Origin: Promicromonospora soli
GTDB taxonomy: Bacteria; Actinomycetota; Actinomycetes; Actinomycetales; Cellulomonadaceae
Reading direction: 5' to 3'
Length of the DNA: 64,000 nucleotides
NCBI RefSeq assembly: GCF_014653785.1
Contig: NZ_BNAS01000003.1
Coordinates: 510,117-574,116 of the forward strand
Shown here one piece after another: positions 26,546 to 34,102 of the stretch. Numbering within the stretch: the first letter of the stretch is position 1; each line of letters begins with the position of its first letter. The notes beneath the pieces were generated by a model. That model did not search any database and was not told the origin of the DNA. It worked only from the letters and a program-made list of their open reading frames with translations. Both the position numbers and the translations under genes were made by a program.

Positions 26546-27513
26546 CGGGCTTCCTCCAGGGTGACGACCGTGTCGAGGGCGAGCGAGCGTTGTGCGGCCT
26601 CGGCGAGGCGGACGGCCTCGAGTCCGTCGGCCGCGGAGACCCGGGGCTGCGGGCCGCCCCGGAGTGCCGCAAGGAACTCCCGCAGCTCGGTCAGGTACGG
26701 GCTCTCGCCGAGCGCCGCCACCTTCGGCGCGTAGCCGTCGGCGCCGGCCGCCGCGCCGCCGTTGGTCCAGGTTGCCGGGTTCGTGGCGGAGTCGTGCCGC
26801 AGCACACCGCCAGTACCGGCCACCTCGAAGCGGGTGCGGAAGTCCACCGGCCGGGCCGACCAGATCCCGCCGATGCTGCTCACGCTGCCCGAGGCGTGGG
26901 TGAGGACCACCTGAGCGGCGACCGTGCCGGACGGGTCCGGCGCGGAGCGCACCGCGCGCAGGGAGGCGACGGGTCCCCCGTTCCAGCGCGCGAAGTCGAT
27001 GTCGTGGAGCATGAGGTCCATGACGATGCCGCCCGAGAGCTTCTCGTCGTGGAACCAGGGGGAGACCGGCAAGCCGCCCTGCCGGTCGTAGCGCTGCACG
27101 GCGACGGTCCCGAGCGTGCCGCCCGCGACGGCGTCGTGCAGCGCCGTGTACTCGGGGAAGAAGCGCACCACATGGGCCGGGTAGAGGGTGACGCCGGCCT
27201 CCTCGCAGGCCCGGATCATCGCCTCGGTGTCCTCGACGGTCAGGGCGAGCGGCTTTTCGCACACCACGTCGCATCCGGCCGCCGCCGCGGCCTCCACCAT
27301 GGCCCGGTGCGTGTACGTCGGGGTGCAGACGTCGACGACGTCGCAGCTGGCCAGCAGGTCGTCGAGCGACGTGGCGAGCCGGCCGCCGTGCCGGGCGACG
27401 AGCTCAGGAGCGCCCCTGAGGCTGTGGACGACGACGTCGACCCCGAGCTGAAGCCAGCCGGCGATGTGGGCGCCTGCGATTCCGCCGGCGCCGAGAAGTC
27501 CGACAGTGGTCAT
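26542..27513 (-). CDS. Gfo/Idh/MocA-family NAD(P)-dependent oxidoreductase
   Basis: This 323-residue oxidoreductase has a standard dinucleotide motif VGLLGAGGIAGAHIAG at the N-terminus and the CEKPLALTVEDTEAMI signature containing the catalytic lysine. The substrate-domain segment is KLSGGIVMDLMLHDIDFARW. The family oxidises or epimerises sugars and cyclitols. It follows the ABC receptor gene by 49 bp on the same strand and overlaps the second dehydrogenase. The pairing of two such enzymes with a binding-protein transporter indicates stepwise oxidation of an imported sugar or inositol-like compound (inference). Confidence 0.9.
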   Translation of the reverse strand: MTTVGLLGAGGIAGAHIAGWLQLGVDVVVHSLRGAPELVARHGGRLATSLDDLLASCDVVDVCTPTYTHRAMVEAAAAAGCDVVCEKPLALTVEDTEAMIRACEEAGVTLYPAHVVRFFPEYTALHDAVAGGTLGTVAVQRYDRQGGLPVSPWFHDEKLSGGIVMDLMLHDIDFARWNGGPVASLRAVRSAPDPSGTVAAQVVLTHASGSVSSIGGIWSARPVDFRTRFEVAGTGGVLRHDSATNPATWTNGGAAAGADGYAPKVAALGESPYLTELREFLAALRGGPQPRVSAADGLEAVRLAEAAQRSLALDTVVTLEEAR

Positions 27514-27562
27514 GAGTGGTTCCGCCTCGTCTCTTCGTACACCTCGGTGGACACCGGGTGGA

Positions 27563-28891
27563 TCACTGCTGCTCGTCGAGTGCGGCCTGGGCGTTCTTCG
27601 CTGCGGTCTCGATGGCTTCCTCGGGCGTCGACTTGCCGAGCATCGCCTTCTCGATCTCGGTCGACAGCGCGGCACTGATCCCGCTGTACGCCAGGATCGA
27701 GGGGCGCGCCCTGGCGTACTCGAGCTCGTCCACGAACACCTGAACGCGCGGGTCCTCGTCGACGAAGCTGGTGAAGGTCTCGGTCTGCGCGGTCTCGATG
27801 TTGGTCGGCAGGTAGCCGGACGCGATGCACCACTCGGCCTGGACGTCAGGCGAGAGAAAATACTGCAGGAAGTCCCACGCCCCGGCCTCCTCCGCGTCGG
27901 TCCCGTCGAGGATGTAGGAGTTGTTGGTGCCCGTGTTCATGGCCGGCACCTCGATCTCCGGGAAAGTGGCGACGCCGACGTTCTCCGCCCCGAGCGCCTC
28001 GTCCAGGATGCCGAGGTTGTACGCGCCCGTGATGACCATGCTGACCTGGCCGGTCTGCAGGCTCGCGATGCCCTGCCCGTCGGCGTCCGTCTGCAGGCTC
28101 GAGGGATAGGCGACGCCCGAGTCGACGAGGTCGGTCCAGGTCTTCAGGGCGGTGACGCCCTCGGGCGAGTTGAAGGCGACCTCCGTGCCCTCCTCGTTCA
28201 GCAGCTCACCGCCGGCGCTCCACAGCATCGTCTCCCACGTGAAGACGGGCCATTCGCCCGTGCCGATGGGCAGGTAGATGCCGTAGCGGTCGTCCGTGGT
28301 GAGTGCCTCGGCGGCCTCGGCCACGTCGTCCCAGGTGGTCGGCACCTCCAGGCCGGCCTCCTCGAACATCTCCTTGTTGTAGACGAGCGCGTAGTCGCCC
28401 GCCTCGGTCGGGAGCGAGTAGACGGTCCCGTCGAAGGTGCCGGTCTCCAGCATCCCCTCGGTGAAGCTGTCCCGGGAGATCTCCGCCTCCGGGTCGTCGA
28501 TCAGGTCGTCGAGCGGGAGCACCTTCCCCGTCTCGATGACCTGCGCGAGCATCTGCGGGGTCGAGTCGCCCAGCTGCATGTTCGGGCCCTGCTCGTTCTG
28601 GACGGCGTTGAGCAGCTTGGCCGTCAGCTGGTCGCCGGGACCGGAGAACTGCGTCTCGACGACGTAGTCGTCCTGCGAGGAGTTGTACTGCTCGACGAGC
28701 TCGGCGAGCTTGGCCTCCGCCTCACCCTTGACCCCGGTCCAGACCAGGATCGGTGTGGGACCCCCTTCGTCTTCGGTGTTGCCCTCCGCGATACCGCCGG
28801 TCGAGCAAGCGGTCAGCGCGAGAGTGAGGGAGGCCAGCGCGGCGACGGTGCCGCGGTGCCGGATCGTGGAGCTGCTGTTTCGCTGGTACAT
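27563..28891 (-). CDS. Carbohydrate ABC transporter substrate-binding lipoprotein
   Basis: This 442-residue family 1 solute-binding protein has a lipobox LTLALTAC with cysteine at residue 29. The mature part shows ILVWTGVKGEAEAKLAELVEQYN, MQLGDSTPQMLAQVIETGKVLPLDDL and YSLPTEAGDYALVYNKEMFEEAGLEVPTTWDDV, which together place it with oligosaccharide/glycerol-phosphate binding proteins. CCAGGAGGAATCC precedes ATG 28891. Unusually, the receptor gene lies after both permease genes, separated from them by a small hairpin. It presumably captures the substrate for the permeases at 28976 and 29859; the ATPase is not encoded here, so a shared MsiK-type ATPase is likely. Confidence 0.92.
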   Translation of the reverse strand: MYQRNSSSTIRHRGTVAALASLTLALTACSTGGIAEGNTEDEGGPTPILVWTGVKGEAEAKLAELVEQYNSSQDDYVVETQFSGPGDQLTAKLLNAVQNEQGPNMQLGDSTPQMLAQVIETGKVLPLDDLIDDPEAEISRDSFTEGMLETGTFDGTVYSLPTEAGDYALVYNKEMFEEAGLEVPTTWDDVAEAAEALTTDDRYGIYLPIGTGEWPVFTWETMLWSAGGELLNEEGTEVAFNSPEGVTALKTWTDLVDSGVAYPSSLQTDADGQGIASLQTGQVSMVITGAYNLGILDEALGAENVGVATFPEIEVPAMNTGTNNSYILDGTDAEEAGAWDFLQYFLSPDVQAEWCIASGYLPTNIETAQTETFTSFVDEDPRVQVFVDELEYARARPSILAYSGISAALSTEIEKAMLGKSTPEEAIETAAKNAQAALDEQQ

Positions 28892-28954
28892 GGATTCCTC
28901 CTGGGGGTGTTCCGAGGGGTATTCCGGGGGGTTGAGCTGGTGAGAGATACCTGC

Positions 28955-28971
28955 GCGCCCCAAAGGGGCGC
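28955..28971 (-). terminator. Intra-operon hairpin between permease and receptor genes
   Basis: Arms GCGCCCC and GGGGCGC with a 3-nt loop lie between the second permease gene and the binding-protein gene. In transport operons such structures often set the higher receptor level by stabilising mRNA; here it could also attenuate. Confidence 0.4.
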
Positions 28972-28975
28972 ACTC

Positions 28976-29851
28976 CTAGCGCAGACCGCCGGACATGGCG
29001 GTGACGATCTGTCGCTGGAAGAAGAGGAAGACGACGAAGACGGGCAGGATGGCGAGCGTCGAACCCGCCATGAGGAGGTTGAAGCTCGTACCGTGGGTCG
29101 ACTGGAGCTGGGAGAGCCCGATCGGGATGGTGAAGAACTCAGTCCGGTTCACCGCGAGGAACTGGAAGAAGAAGTTGTTCCAGTTGTAGACGAACGCCAG
29201 GATCGCGAAGCTTCCAACCATCGGCGCTGCCATCGGCGCCATGATCGACCGGAACCGCCGCCAGACCCCGGCGCCGTCGATGCGGCTCGCATCCTCGATC
29301 TCGCTCGGGAAGCCCTCGAAGAACTGACGGAAGAGGAAGACGCCGAGGATCGAGGGGATGTTCGGGATGATCAGGCCCTGATAGGTGTTGAGCCATCCCA
29401 GCGACGCCAGGAGGCTCATCAGCGGCGTGAACACCACCTCGAACGGCACGAGGAGCGCCGCGAGGAGCACGACGAACAGGACGTTGCGGCCCCGGAAGTG
29501 CAGGCGCGAGAAGGCGTACCCGGCGGCGAGGCTCGTGACGACCTGCCCGACGGTGGCGGCGACCGTCACGAAGATGCTGTTGCCGTAGTACAGGCCGAAC
29601 GGCACAGCGTCGAAGAGGCTCAGGTAGTTGTCGAAGCGCCACTCCTGCGGCAGGAACGTCGGGGGGAAGGAGAGCGCCTCCTGGGAGGACTTCAGGCTGG
29701 CCAGAACCATCCAGACGAACGGACCGAAGGACACCAGCGACGCGACGATGAGGACTACGTGCCGCAGCAGGTGCGGAAGCGTGCGATGGAGCGGTCTGCG
29801 TGCTGGAAGTGCCCGAGGTGCTGGAGGTGCCGTTCGCGTCATGCGTGCCAT
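28976..29851 (-). CDS. Carbohydrate ABC transporter permease (MalG-like)
   Basis: This 291-residue permease has six predicted membrane segments, starting with LLRHVVLIVASLVSFGPFVW. The EAA loop (FPSEIEDASRIDGAGVWRRFRSIMAPMAAPMVG) is the ATPase contact. The C-terminal FVVFLFFQRQIVTAMSGGLR ending is characteristic of MalG/UgpE-type proteins. A second ATG at 29842 is possible. It starts 7 bp after the upstream permease stop, so the two form a heterodimeric channel. Confidence 0.92.
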   Translation of the reverse strand: MARMTRTAPPAPRALPARRPLHRTLPHLLRHVVLIVASLVSFGPFVWMVLASLKSSQEALSFPPTFLPQEWRFDNYLSLFDAVPFGLYYGNSIFVTVAATVGQVVTSLAAGYAFSRLHFRGRNVLFVVLLAALLVPFEVVFTPLMSLLASLGWLNTYQGLIIPNIPSILGVFLFRQFFEGFPSEIEDASRIDGAGVWRRFRSIMAPMAAPMVGSFAILAFVYNWNNFFFQFLAVNRTEFFTIPIGLSQLQSTHGTSFNLLMAGSTLAILPVFVVFLFFQRQIVTAMSGGLR

Positions 29852-29858
29852 CTGCGCC

Positions 29859-30806
29859 TCAGCTCATCTCGACGGAGTCGCGGCGGGAGATGACAGTGAG
29901 CTGCACGACCGACGCCACGACCCCGAAGATGAGCAGCAGCACTGCCCCGGCGCTCGCGGAACCGCCGTCGAAGAAGACGAAGCCCTGCTGGTAGATCCAG
30001 TACAGGACGGTCTCGGTGGAGCCGAGCGGGCCGCCACCGGTGAGCACGTACACCTGGGTGAAGACCTGCAGCGAGCTGATGACACCGGTGATCGCGAGGA
30101 AGCCGCTGGTCGGGGTGACGAGGGGCAGCGAGATCGAGAAGAAGCGGCGGATGGGGCCGGCGCCGTCGAGCGTCGCAGCCTCGTGGTAGCTCTGCGGCAC
30201 GTTGGAGAGCGCGGCGGAGTAGATGATCATCGTGTAGCCCACGAGCTGCCAGGTCGAGAAGATCACGACCGAGACCATCGCCCAGGGCTCGGACGACAGG
30301 AACGCGATCGGGCGGACGCCGAAGATCCCGAGGGCCTGGTTGACGAGCCCGCCCAGCGGCGTCAGCAGGAAGCTGAAGATCAGTGCGCTGCCGACGATCG
30401 GGGCGATGTACGGGGTGAAGATCATCGTCCGGTACAGCGCACGTCCGCGAAACGGCGTGGCGAGCAGGGCCGCGAAGATCAGCCCGAGTGCCATCGAGCA
30501 CGGAACCACCGTCACGACGTAGACAAGGGTGTTCGCCACGGCCCGTCCGAACTCGGGATCGGTGAGCACGTGGGCGAAGTTCGAGAGCCCGACCGACGTG
30601 GTCACGAGCCCTGTGCCGGGGTTCCAGTCGGTGAACGAGAAGACGACGGTCTGCGCGAGCGGCCACAGGTAGAACACCGAGAGCAGCACCGCCGTCGGCG
30701 CCACGAGCAGGTAGCCCGCTCTCCCCTCCGCGCGCCGGTGCCGGTTGACCGTCCCTCCGGGGTGGGCGATGCGCCGGGCGGCCGGGGCCGCGGGCGTGTC
30801 GATCAA
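29859..30806 (-). CDS. Carbohydrate ABC transporter permease (MalF/UgpA-like)
   Basis: This permease of about 315 residues begins with a basic N-terminus followed by AGYLLVAPTAVLLSVFYLWPLAQTVVFSF, the typical first membrane segment. The EAA motif is in YHEAATLDGAGPIRRFFSISLPLVTPTSG. The TTG at 30806 is chosen because an AAGGGAG ribosome site lies 6-7 nt before it; the frame remains open far upstream through the divergent ROK gene, which is a shadow. It is the first gene of the leftward operon and faces the ROK regulator across a 144-bp gap. An ATP-binding subunit gene is missing. Confidence 0.88.
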   Translation of the reverse strand: MIDTPAAPAARRIAHPGGTVNRHRRAEGRAGYLLVAPTAVLLSVFYLWPLAQTVVFSFTDWNPGTGLVTTSVGLSNFAHVLTDPEFGRAVANTLVYVVTVVPCSMALGLIFAALLATPFRGRALYRTMIFTPYIAPIVGSALIFSFLLTPLGGLVNQALGIFGVRPIAFLSSEPWAMVSVVIFSTWQLVGYTMIIYSAALSNVPQSYHEAATLDGAGPIRRFFSISLPLVTPTSGFLAITGVISSLQVFTQVYVLTGGGPLGSTETVLYWIYQQGFVFFDGGSASAGAVLLLIFGVVASVVQLTVISRRDSVEMS

Positions 30807-30882
30807 GGTGTGCTCCCTTGCATTCCGGTGGCCGTGGCCGATCCGAGCGTCCTCACTGACGCTGACACTATGAGGTCCGAAT

Positions 30883-30894
30883 ACCACGCGTGGT
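30883..30894. promoter_or_regulatory. Palindrome ACCACGCGTGGT, candidate ROK operator
   Basis: A perfect 12-bp palindrome lies in the middle of the gap between the divergent transporter operon and the ROK gene. A/T-rich sequence with GTTCGAAAAC and CGAAAAAAC (30910-30930) follows and may hold promoter or half-site elements. Assignment to the ROK protein rests on position. Confidence 0.5.
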
Positions 30895-30950
30895 TTCTCG
30901 CACGTTACAGTTCGAAAACCGAAAAAACTAGCGCGAGAGGGAGGCTGTTG

Positions 30951-32159
30951 ATGGCGGAGCACTACCGTGTGGTCGTGAAAAAACCGCGACCGCGTCAGCG
31001 CACCGAGCCTCCGGCGTCGCTCGGCGAGATCTTCACCTTGGTCCGGCAGGGCATGCGCACCCGAGGCGAGATAGCCAGAGCCACCGGCCTCGCGCCGTCG
31101 ACCGTCTCCCTCCGGGTCGAGACGCTGATCCAGGCAGGCCTGCTGGAAGAGCTGGCTGGCGAGGCGGGCACGGTCGGCCGGCGGGCACGCGAGCTCCAGG
31201 TCCGTGCGCGCGCGGGAGTCGTGGTCGCGGCCACCCTCGGTTCGAACCACCTGCGCGTCATGCTCGCGGACCTGTCGGCGGCCGTGCTGTACGACGTCGA
31301 GCAGCCAGTGGATGTCGCCGTCGGGCCGAATGCCTTGATCGACGAGATCTGGCGGCGGGTCGAGGTCGGCCTCGCGGCGATAGAGCTCGAGCCCGACGCG
31401 CTGCGCGGGCTCGCGCTCGGTGTCCCCGCCCCGGTGGACTCACGTGCCGGGGCGCTCGCGCCGTCGCACCTTCCGGGATGGGACCAGGTCCGGGTCTACG
31501 AGCTCCTCGGCGCGCACACGGATGCTCCCCTGCTCGTCGAGAACGACGCGAACCTCCTCGCCGTCGCTGAGGCGGCGCTGGCCGGTCCTGCGGTCGAGCA
31601 CCTCCTTGCCGTCAAGGTCGGGAGCCGGATCGGCTCCGGCATCATCTCCGCGGGCGTCCTGCACCAGGGCGCGAGCGGTGCCGCCGGCGAGTTCAGCCAC
31701 ACGCCGACGGGCGGAACGTCAGCGATCCCGTGTTCGTGCGGCACCGACGACTGCCTGGAGTCGGTCGCCAGCGGGAGCGCGGTGGCCGCACGGCTCCGCG
31801 CTGCGGGACGAGACGTGCCGGGCACTGCGGCGCTTCTCGAGCTCGCGCGGGCCGGAGACCCCCAGGTGGTCGCCGAGCTCCGGGAAGCCGGTCGCCGGGT
31901 CGGCGAGGTGCTCGCCGGGGTCGTGAACTTCCTGAACCCGCATGCCGTCGCGTTCGGCGGGGTGCTGTCCACGTCGGCGCCGTTCGTCGCCGCCGTGCGC
32001 GGCGTCCTCTTCCTGCGCTGCCTGCCGATCGTCTCGGCAGTGCTGGACGTGCGCGAGGGCCGCGGCGGCCCCTCGGCCGAGGCGCTGGGCGGGGTCCGGC
32101 TCATCCTGGAGCGCATCCTCACTGCGGACGCCGTGGACCGGCTGGTCGCCGAGCGGTGA
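30951..32159 (+). CDS. ROK-family transcriptional repressor
   Basis: This 402-residue regulator has an N-terminal winged HTH (SLGEIFTLVRQGMRTRGEIARATGLAPSTVSLRVETLIQAGLLEE). A ROK/sugar kinase-like domain follows (VVAATLGSNHLRVMLADL, GVPAPVDSRAGAL, LVENDANLLAVAEA). The ROK zinc site appears as CSCGTDDCLESVAS. The kinase active-site region has ENDANLLA where ROK kinases have ENDVNA, suggesting regulatory rather than catalytic use. ATG 30951 follows GAGAGGGAGG. It most likely represses the divergent sugar operon until the substrate or a derivative is present. Confidence 0.92.
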   Translation: MAEHYRVVVKKPRPRQRTEPPASLGEIFTLVRQGMRTRGEIARATGLAPSTVSLRVETLIQAGLLEELAGEAGTVGRRARELQVRARAGVVVAATLGSNHLRVMLADLSAAVLYDVEQPVDVAVGPNALIDEIWRRVEVGLAAIELEPDALRGLALGVPAPVDSRAGALAPSHLPGWDQVRVYELLGAHTDAPLLVENDANLLAVAEAALAGPAVEHLLAVKVGSRIGSGIISAGVLHQGASGAAGEFSHTPTGGTSAIPCSCGTDDCLESVASGSAVAARLRAAGRDVPGTAALLELARAGDPQVVAELREAGRRVGEVLAGVVNFLNPHAVAFGGVLSTSAPFVAAVRGVLFLRCLPIVSAVLDVREGRGGPSAEALGGVRLILERILTADAVDRLVAER

Positions 32160-32263
32160 TCGGGCAACCCTGAGTGGCGGTGTCACAGGGTGCCCGTACT
32201 CTCGTGTGCGACGTCGGGGCGGGACGCGGACGGTAGGTGTAGCAGCCGAGGGCGGGAGACGAG

Positions 32264-32899
32264 ATGGGTGCCAAGACCGCGATGCTCGTGTACGCGGACG
32301 GGGACGTGGCGGCAGGGCTGACGGGAGCGGCGGAGTTCGCGGACGAGGCGAGCGCGGCCGCGCTGCTCGGCCTGCTCTGGCCGCCGGCGCGGATCCGCCC
32401 GGACGGGGAGGAGCCGTGGGAGCTCGGCGACGCGGTGTTTCCGCCGGCGGGCCGGGCCTGCGCGCTGTCGACGCCGGAGGTGGACGTCCTGTGCGACCAG
32501 GCGCTCATGCTCGACCGGCCGTCCCAGCTGCCCCCGCACCTGGTCGACGCGAGCCTGGGCCGCACCCTGTACCTGCACGCGATGCACAGCGCCGTGGACT
32601 GGTTCGCCTTCGCGGTGTGGCGGGACGGGGCGCTCGTGCGTTCCCTGAGCCTGTCCCCGGACGACGGCATCCTGGAGGACACGGGAGCGCGCCTCGCCTT
32701 CGAGGAGCCGTTCTGGGCGGGCGAGCACCCGGCGTCGTCCGGCGACGCCTACCCGTTCCCGTTCCACCCGCTGCTCCTGGGCGAGCATGCCCTGCGTGAG
32801 TTCTTCGGCTTCAGCAGCGAAGGGGCTGACGACGGCGGGCCGTCCGCCGGCCGGCTGGACCCATGGGCCGTGGAGCTGTTCGGTTTCCAGGTGGAGTAG
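32264..32899 (+). CDS. DUF6928-family protein
   Basis: This 211-residue cytoplasmic protein begins MGAKTAMLVYADGDVAAGL. It contains ALLGLLWPPARI, GRTLYLHAMHSAVDWFAFAVWRDGALVRSLSLSPDDGI, FEEPFWAGEHP and YPFPFHPLLLGEHALREFFGF, a pattern I associate with the actinobacterial DUF6928 family of unknown function. No catalytic motif is apparent. A GGGAGACGAG ribosome site precedes the ATG. It stands alone between the ROK gene and the VOC gene; its role here cannot be inferred. Confidence 0.75.
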   Translation: MGAKTAMLVYADGDVAAGLTGAAEFADEASAAALLGLLWPPARIRPDGEEPWELGDAVFPPAGRACALSTPEVDVLCDQALMLDRPSQLPPHLVDASLGRTLYLHAMHSAVDWFAFAVWRDGALVRSLSLSPDDGILEDTGARLAFEEPFWAGEHPASSGDAYPFPFHPLLLGEHALREFFGFSSEGADDGGPSAGRLDPWAVELFGFQVE

Positions 32900-32963
32900 C
32901 GACGGAGCGCTCGACAGATCACCAGAACACTCGTACATTTGTTCGAGAGCGAGGAGGTCTGTC

Positions 32964-33410
32964 ATGCCCGAACCCACAACTGCTGCCGAACCCGAACGTG
33001 CCGTCGAACCGGCGGTCATCCCCATGCTGTCCTACCAGGACGGTGTCACAGCCATGGACTGGCTCATCGAGGCGTTCGGCTTCACCGAGGCGGAACGCTG
33101 GCTCGACGACGACGGTCACCTCTCGCACGGCGAGCTCGACGCCGGCGGTGGGCGGGTGATGCTCTCGGAGCTCGCGTCGTACGAGGGGCCCACGGCGCAC
33201 CGTAAGCACTGCACCGCGGCGGACGCCTGGCTTTCGACACCCTGGGTGATCGACGGCGTGCTGGTCCACGTGGCCGACGTCGACGCCCACTACGCTCGCG
33301 CGCGGGCAGCCGGCGCCGGGCTGCTCTCCGAGATCGAGGAGGCCCCGTACGGCCGGCTGTACCGGGCGGAGGACGTGGAGGGCCACCGCTGGATGTTCCT
33401 CCAGCCGTGA
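32964..33410 (+). CDS. VOC (glyoxalase/bleomycin resistance) family protein
   Basis: This 148-residue small cytoplasmic protein has a single vicinal oxygen chelate domain. The paired beta-alpha-beta modules are seen in AVIPMLSYQDGVTAMDWLIEAFGFTEAERW and HVADVDAHYARARAAGAGLLSEIEEAPYGRLYRAEDVEGHRWMFLQP. The C-terminal EGHRW supplies a typical metal or ligand residue pair. Substrate is not deducible; members range from lyases to antibiotic-binding proteins. ATG 32964 follows GCGAGGAGG. Confidence 0.88.
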   Translation: MPEPTTAAEPERAVEPAVIPMLSYQDGVTAMDWLIEAFGFTEAERWLDDDGHLSHGELDAGGGRVMLSELASYEGPTAHRKHCTAADAWLSTPWVIDGVLVHVADVDAHYARARAAGAGLLSEIEEAPYGRLYRAEDVEGHRWMFLQP

Positions 33411-33461
33411 CTCGGTGTCTGAGGTGGCTCGGTGTCTGAGGTGACTCGGTGTCTGAGGTGA
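33411..33461. repeat. Three tandem copies of a 17-bp unit
   Basis: The unit CTCGGTGTCTGAGGTGR is repeated three times head-to-tail and continues into a partial fourth copy ending in CTCG. It fills the gap between the VOC stop codon and the convergent endonuclease V-like gene. Each unit has GTGTCTGAGG but no strong hairpin. Confidence 0.8.
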
Positions 33462-33465
33462 CTCG

Positions 33466-34059
33466 CTAGCTGGGCGCCAGCTCCTGTGCTTGCCTTGGGG
33501 TGGCTCCGCGAGCCAGCCGGTCCACGCGGCGCAGCGCGTCGGGGAAGCGGGCGTCGCCGGTCATCTCGCGTACCAGGTCCGCTGCGGCGTCGAGCGCCAT
33601 CCCCGACGCCGTGACGTACAGCGGGCGGGCCGACTCGCCGCGCAGCACCTCGACGGCGTGCGTCGCGGCCCGGAACCGGGTCTTGGCGACGCCGAGCACT
33701 ACGGGCGCCAGTCCGGCGTCGGCCACGTGGGCGCCCAGCCCGGGGCTCCGTACCGGGTCGAGGTCGACGTATCCGTCCACGATCAGCAGGTCCAGCGGCG
33801 CGACGCCGGACAGCACCTGCCGCAGCGGCGGCAGCTCACGCTCGTAGAACTTTCCGGGCCGGTACTCCGCCACCCGCTCGACGAGCACGGTGCGCTCCTC
33901 GATCACCGCGCTGAAGGTGGCGTCCTCGGCGACGACCAGCGCTGCCCGCGCCCCGCCGTCGTCCAGGTACTGCACGTCCACAGCGCCATAGCGCACGACG
34001 CGGCCTTGCGTGGGCGCCGCATGACGGCTGACATGGTCTGTGCTGATTTCGTCGGTCAC
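33466..34059 (-). CDS. Endonuclease V-like protein
   Basis: This 197-residue protein matches the endonuclease V (Nfi) fold, which nicks DNA near deaminated bases. Catalytic acidic positions can be traced: VDVQYLDDG (first Asp), FYERELPPLRQVL (Glu of the RELPP motif) and LLIVDGYVDLDPVRSPGLGAHV (Asp). The last segment departs from the usual VDGxGxxHPRxxGxA pattern, so activity may be altered. VLGVAKTRF matches the conserved lysine strand. The start is GTG 34059 (VTDEIS). It lies 43 bp after rsgA on the same strand and could be co-transcribed with aroA-rsgA. Confidence 0.78.
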   Translation of the reverse strand: MTDEISTDHVSRHAAPTQGRVVRYGAVDVQYLDDGGARAALVVAEDATFSAVIEERTVLVERVAEYRPGKFYERELPPLRQVLSGVAPLDLLIVDGYVDLDPVRSPGLGAHVADAGLAPVVLGVAKTRFRAATHAVEVLRGESARPLYVTASGMALDAAADLVREMTGDARFPDALRRVDRLARGATPRQAQELAPS

Positions 34060-34102
34060 CCGCACATTCTGACGTGGGCGAGGTCCAGCATGACCGGCGC
34101 GG

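Noticed and set aside
27464-29893. An 809-codon plus-strand frame opposite the sugar operon
   Set aside because: Antisense to the receptor and permease genes; no ribosome site and no similarity.
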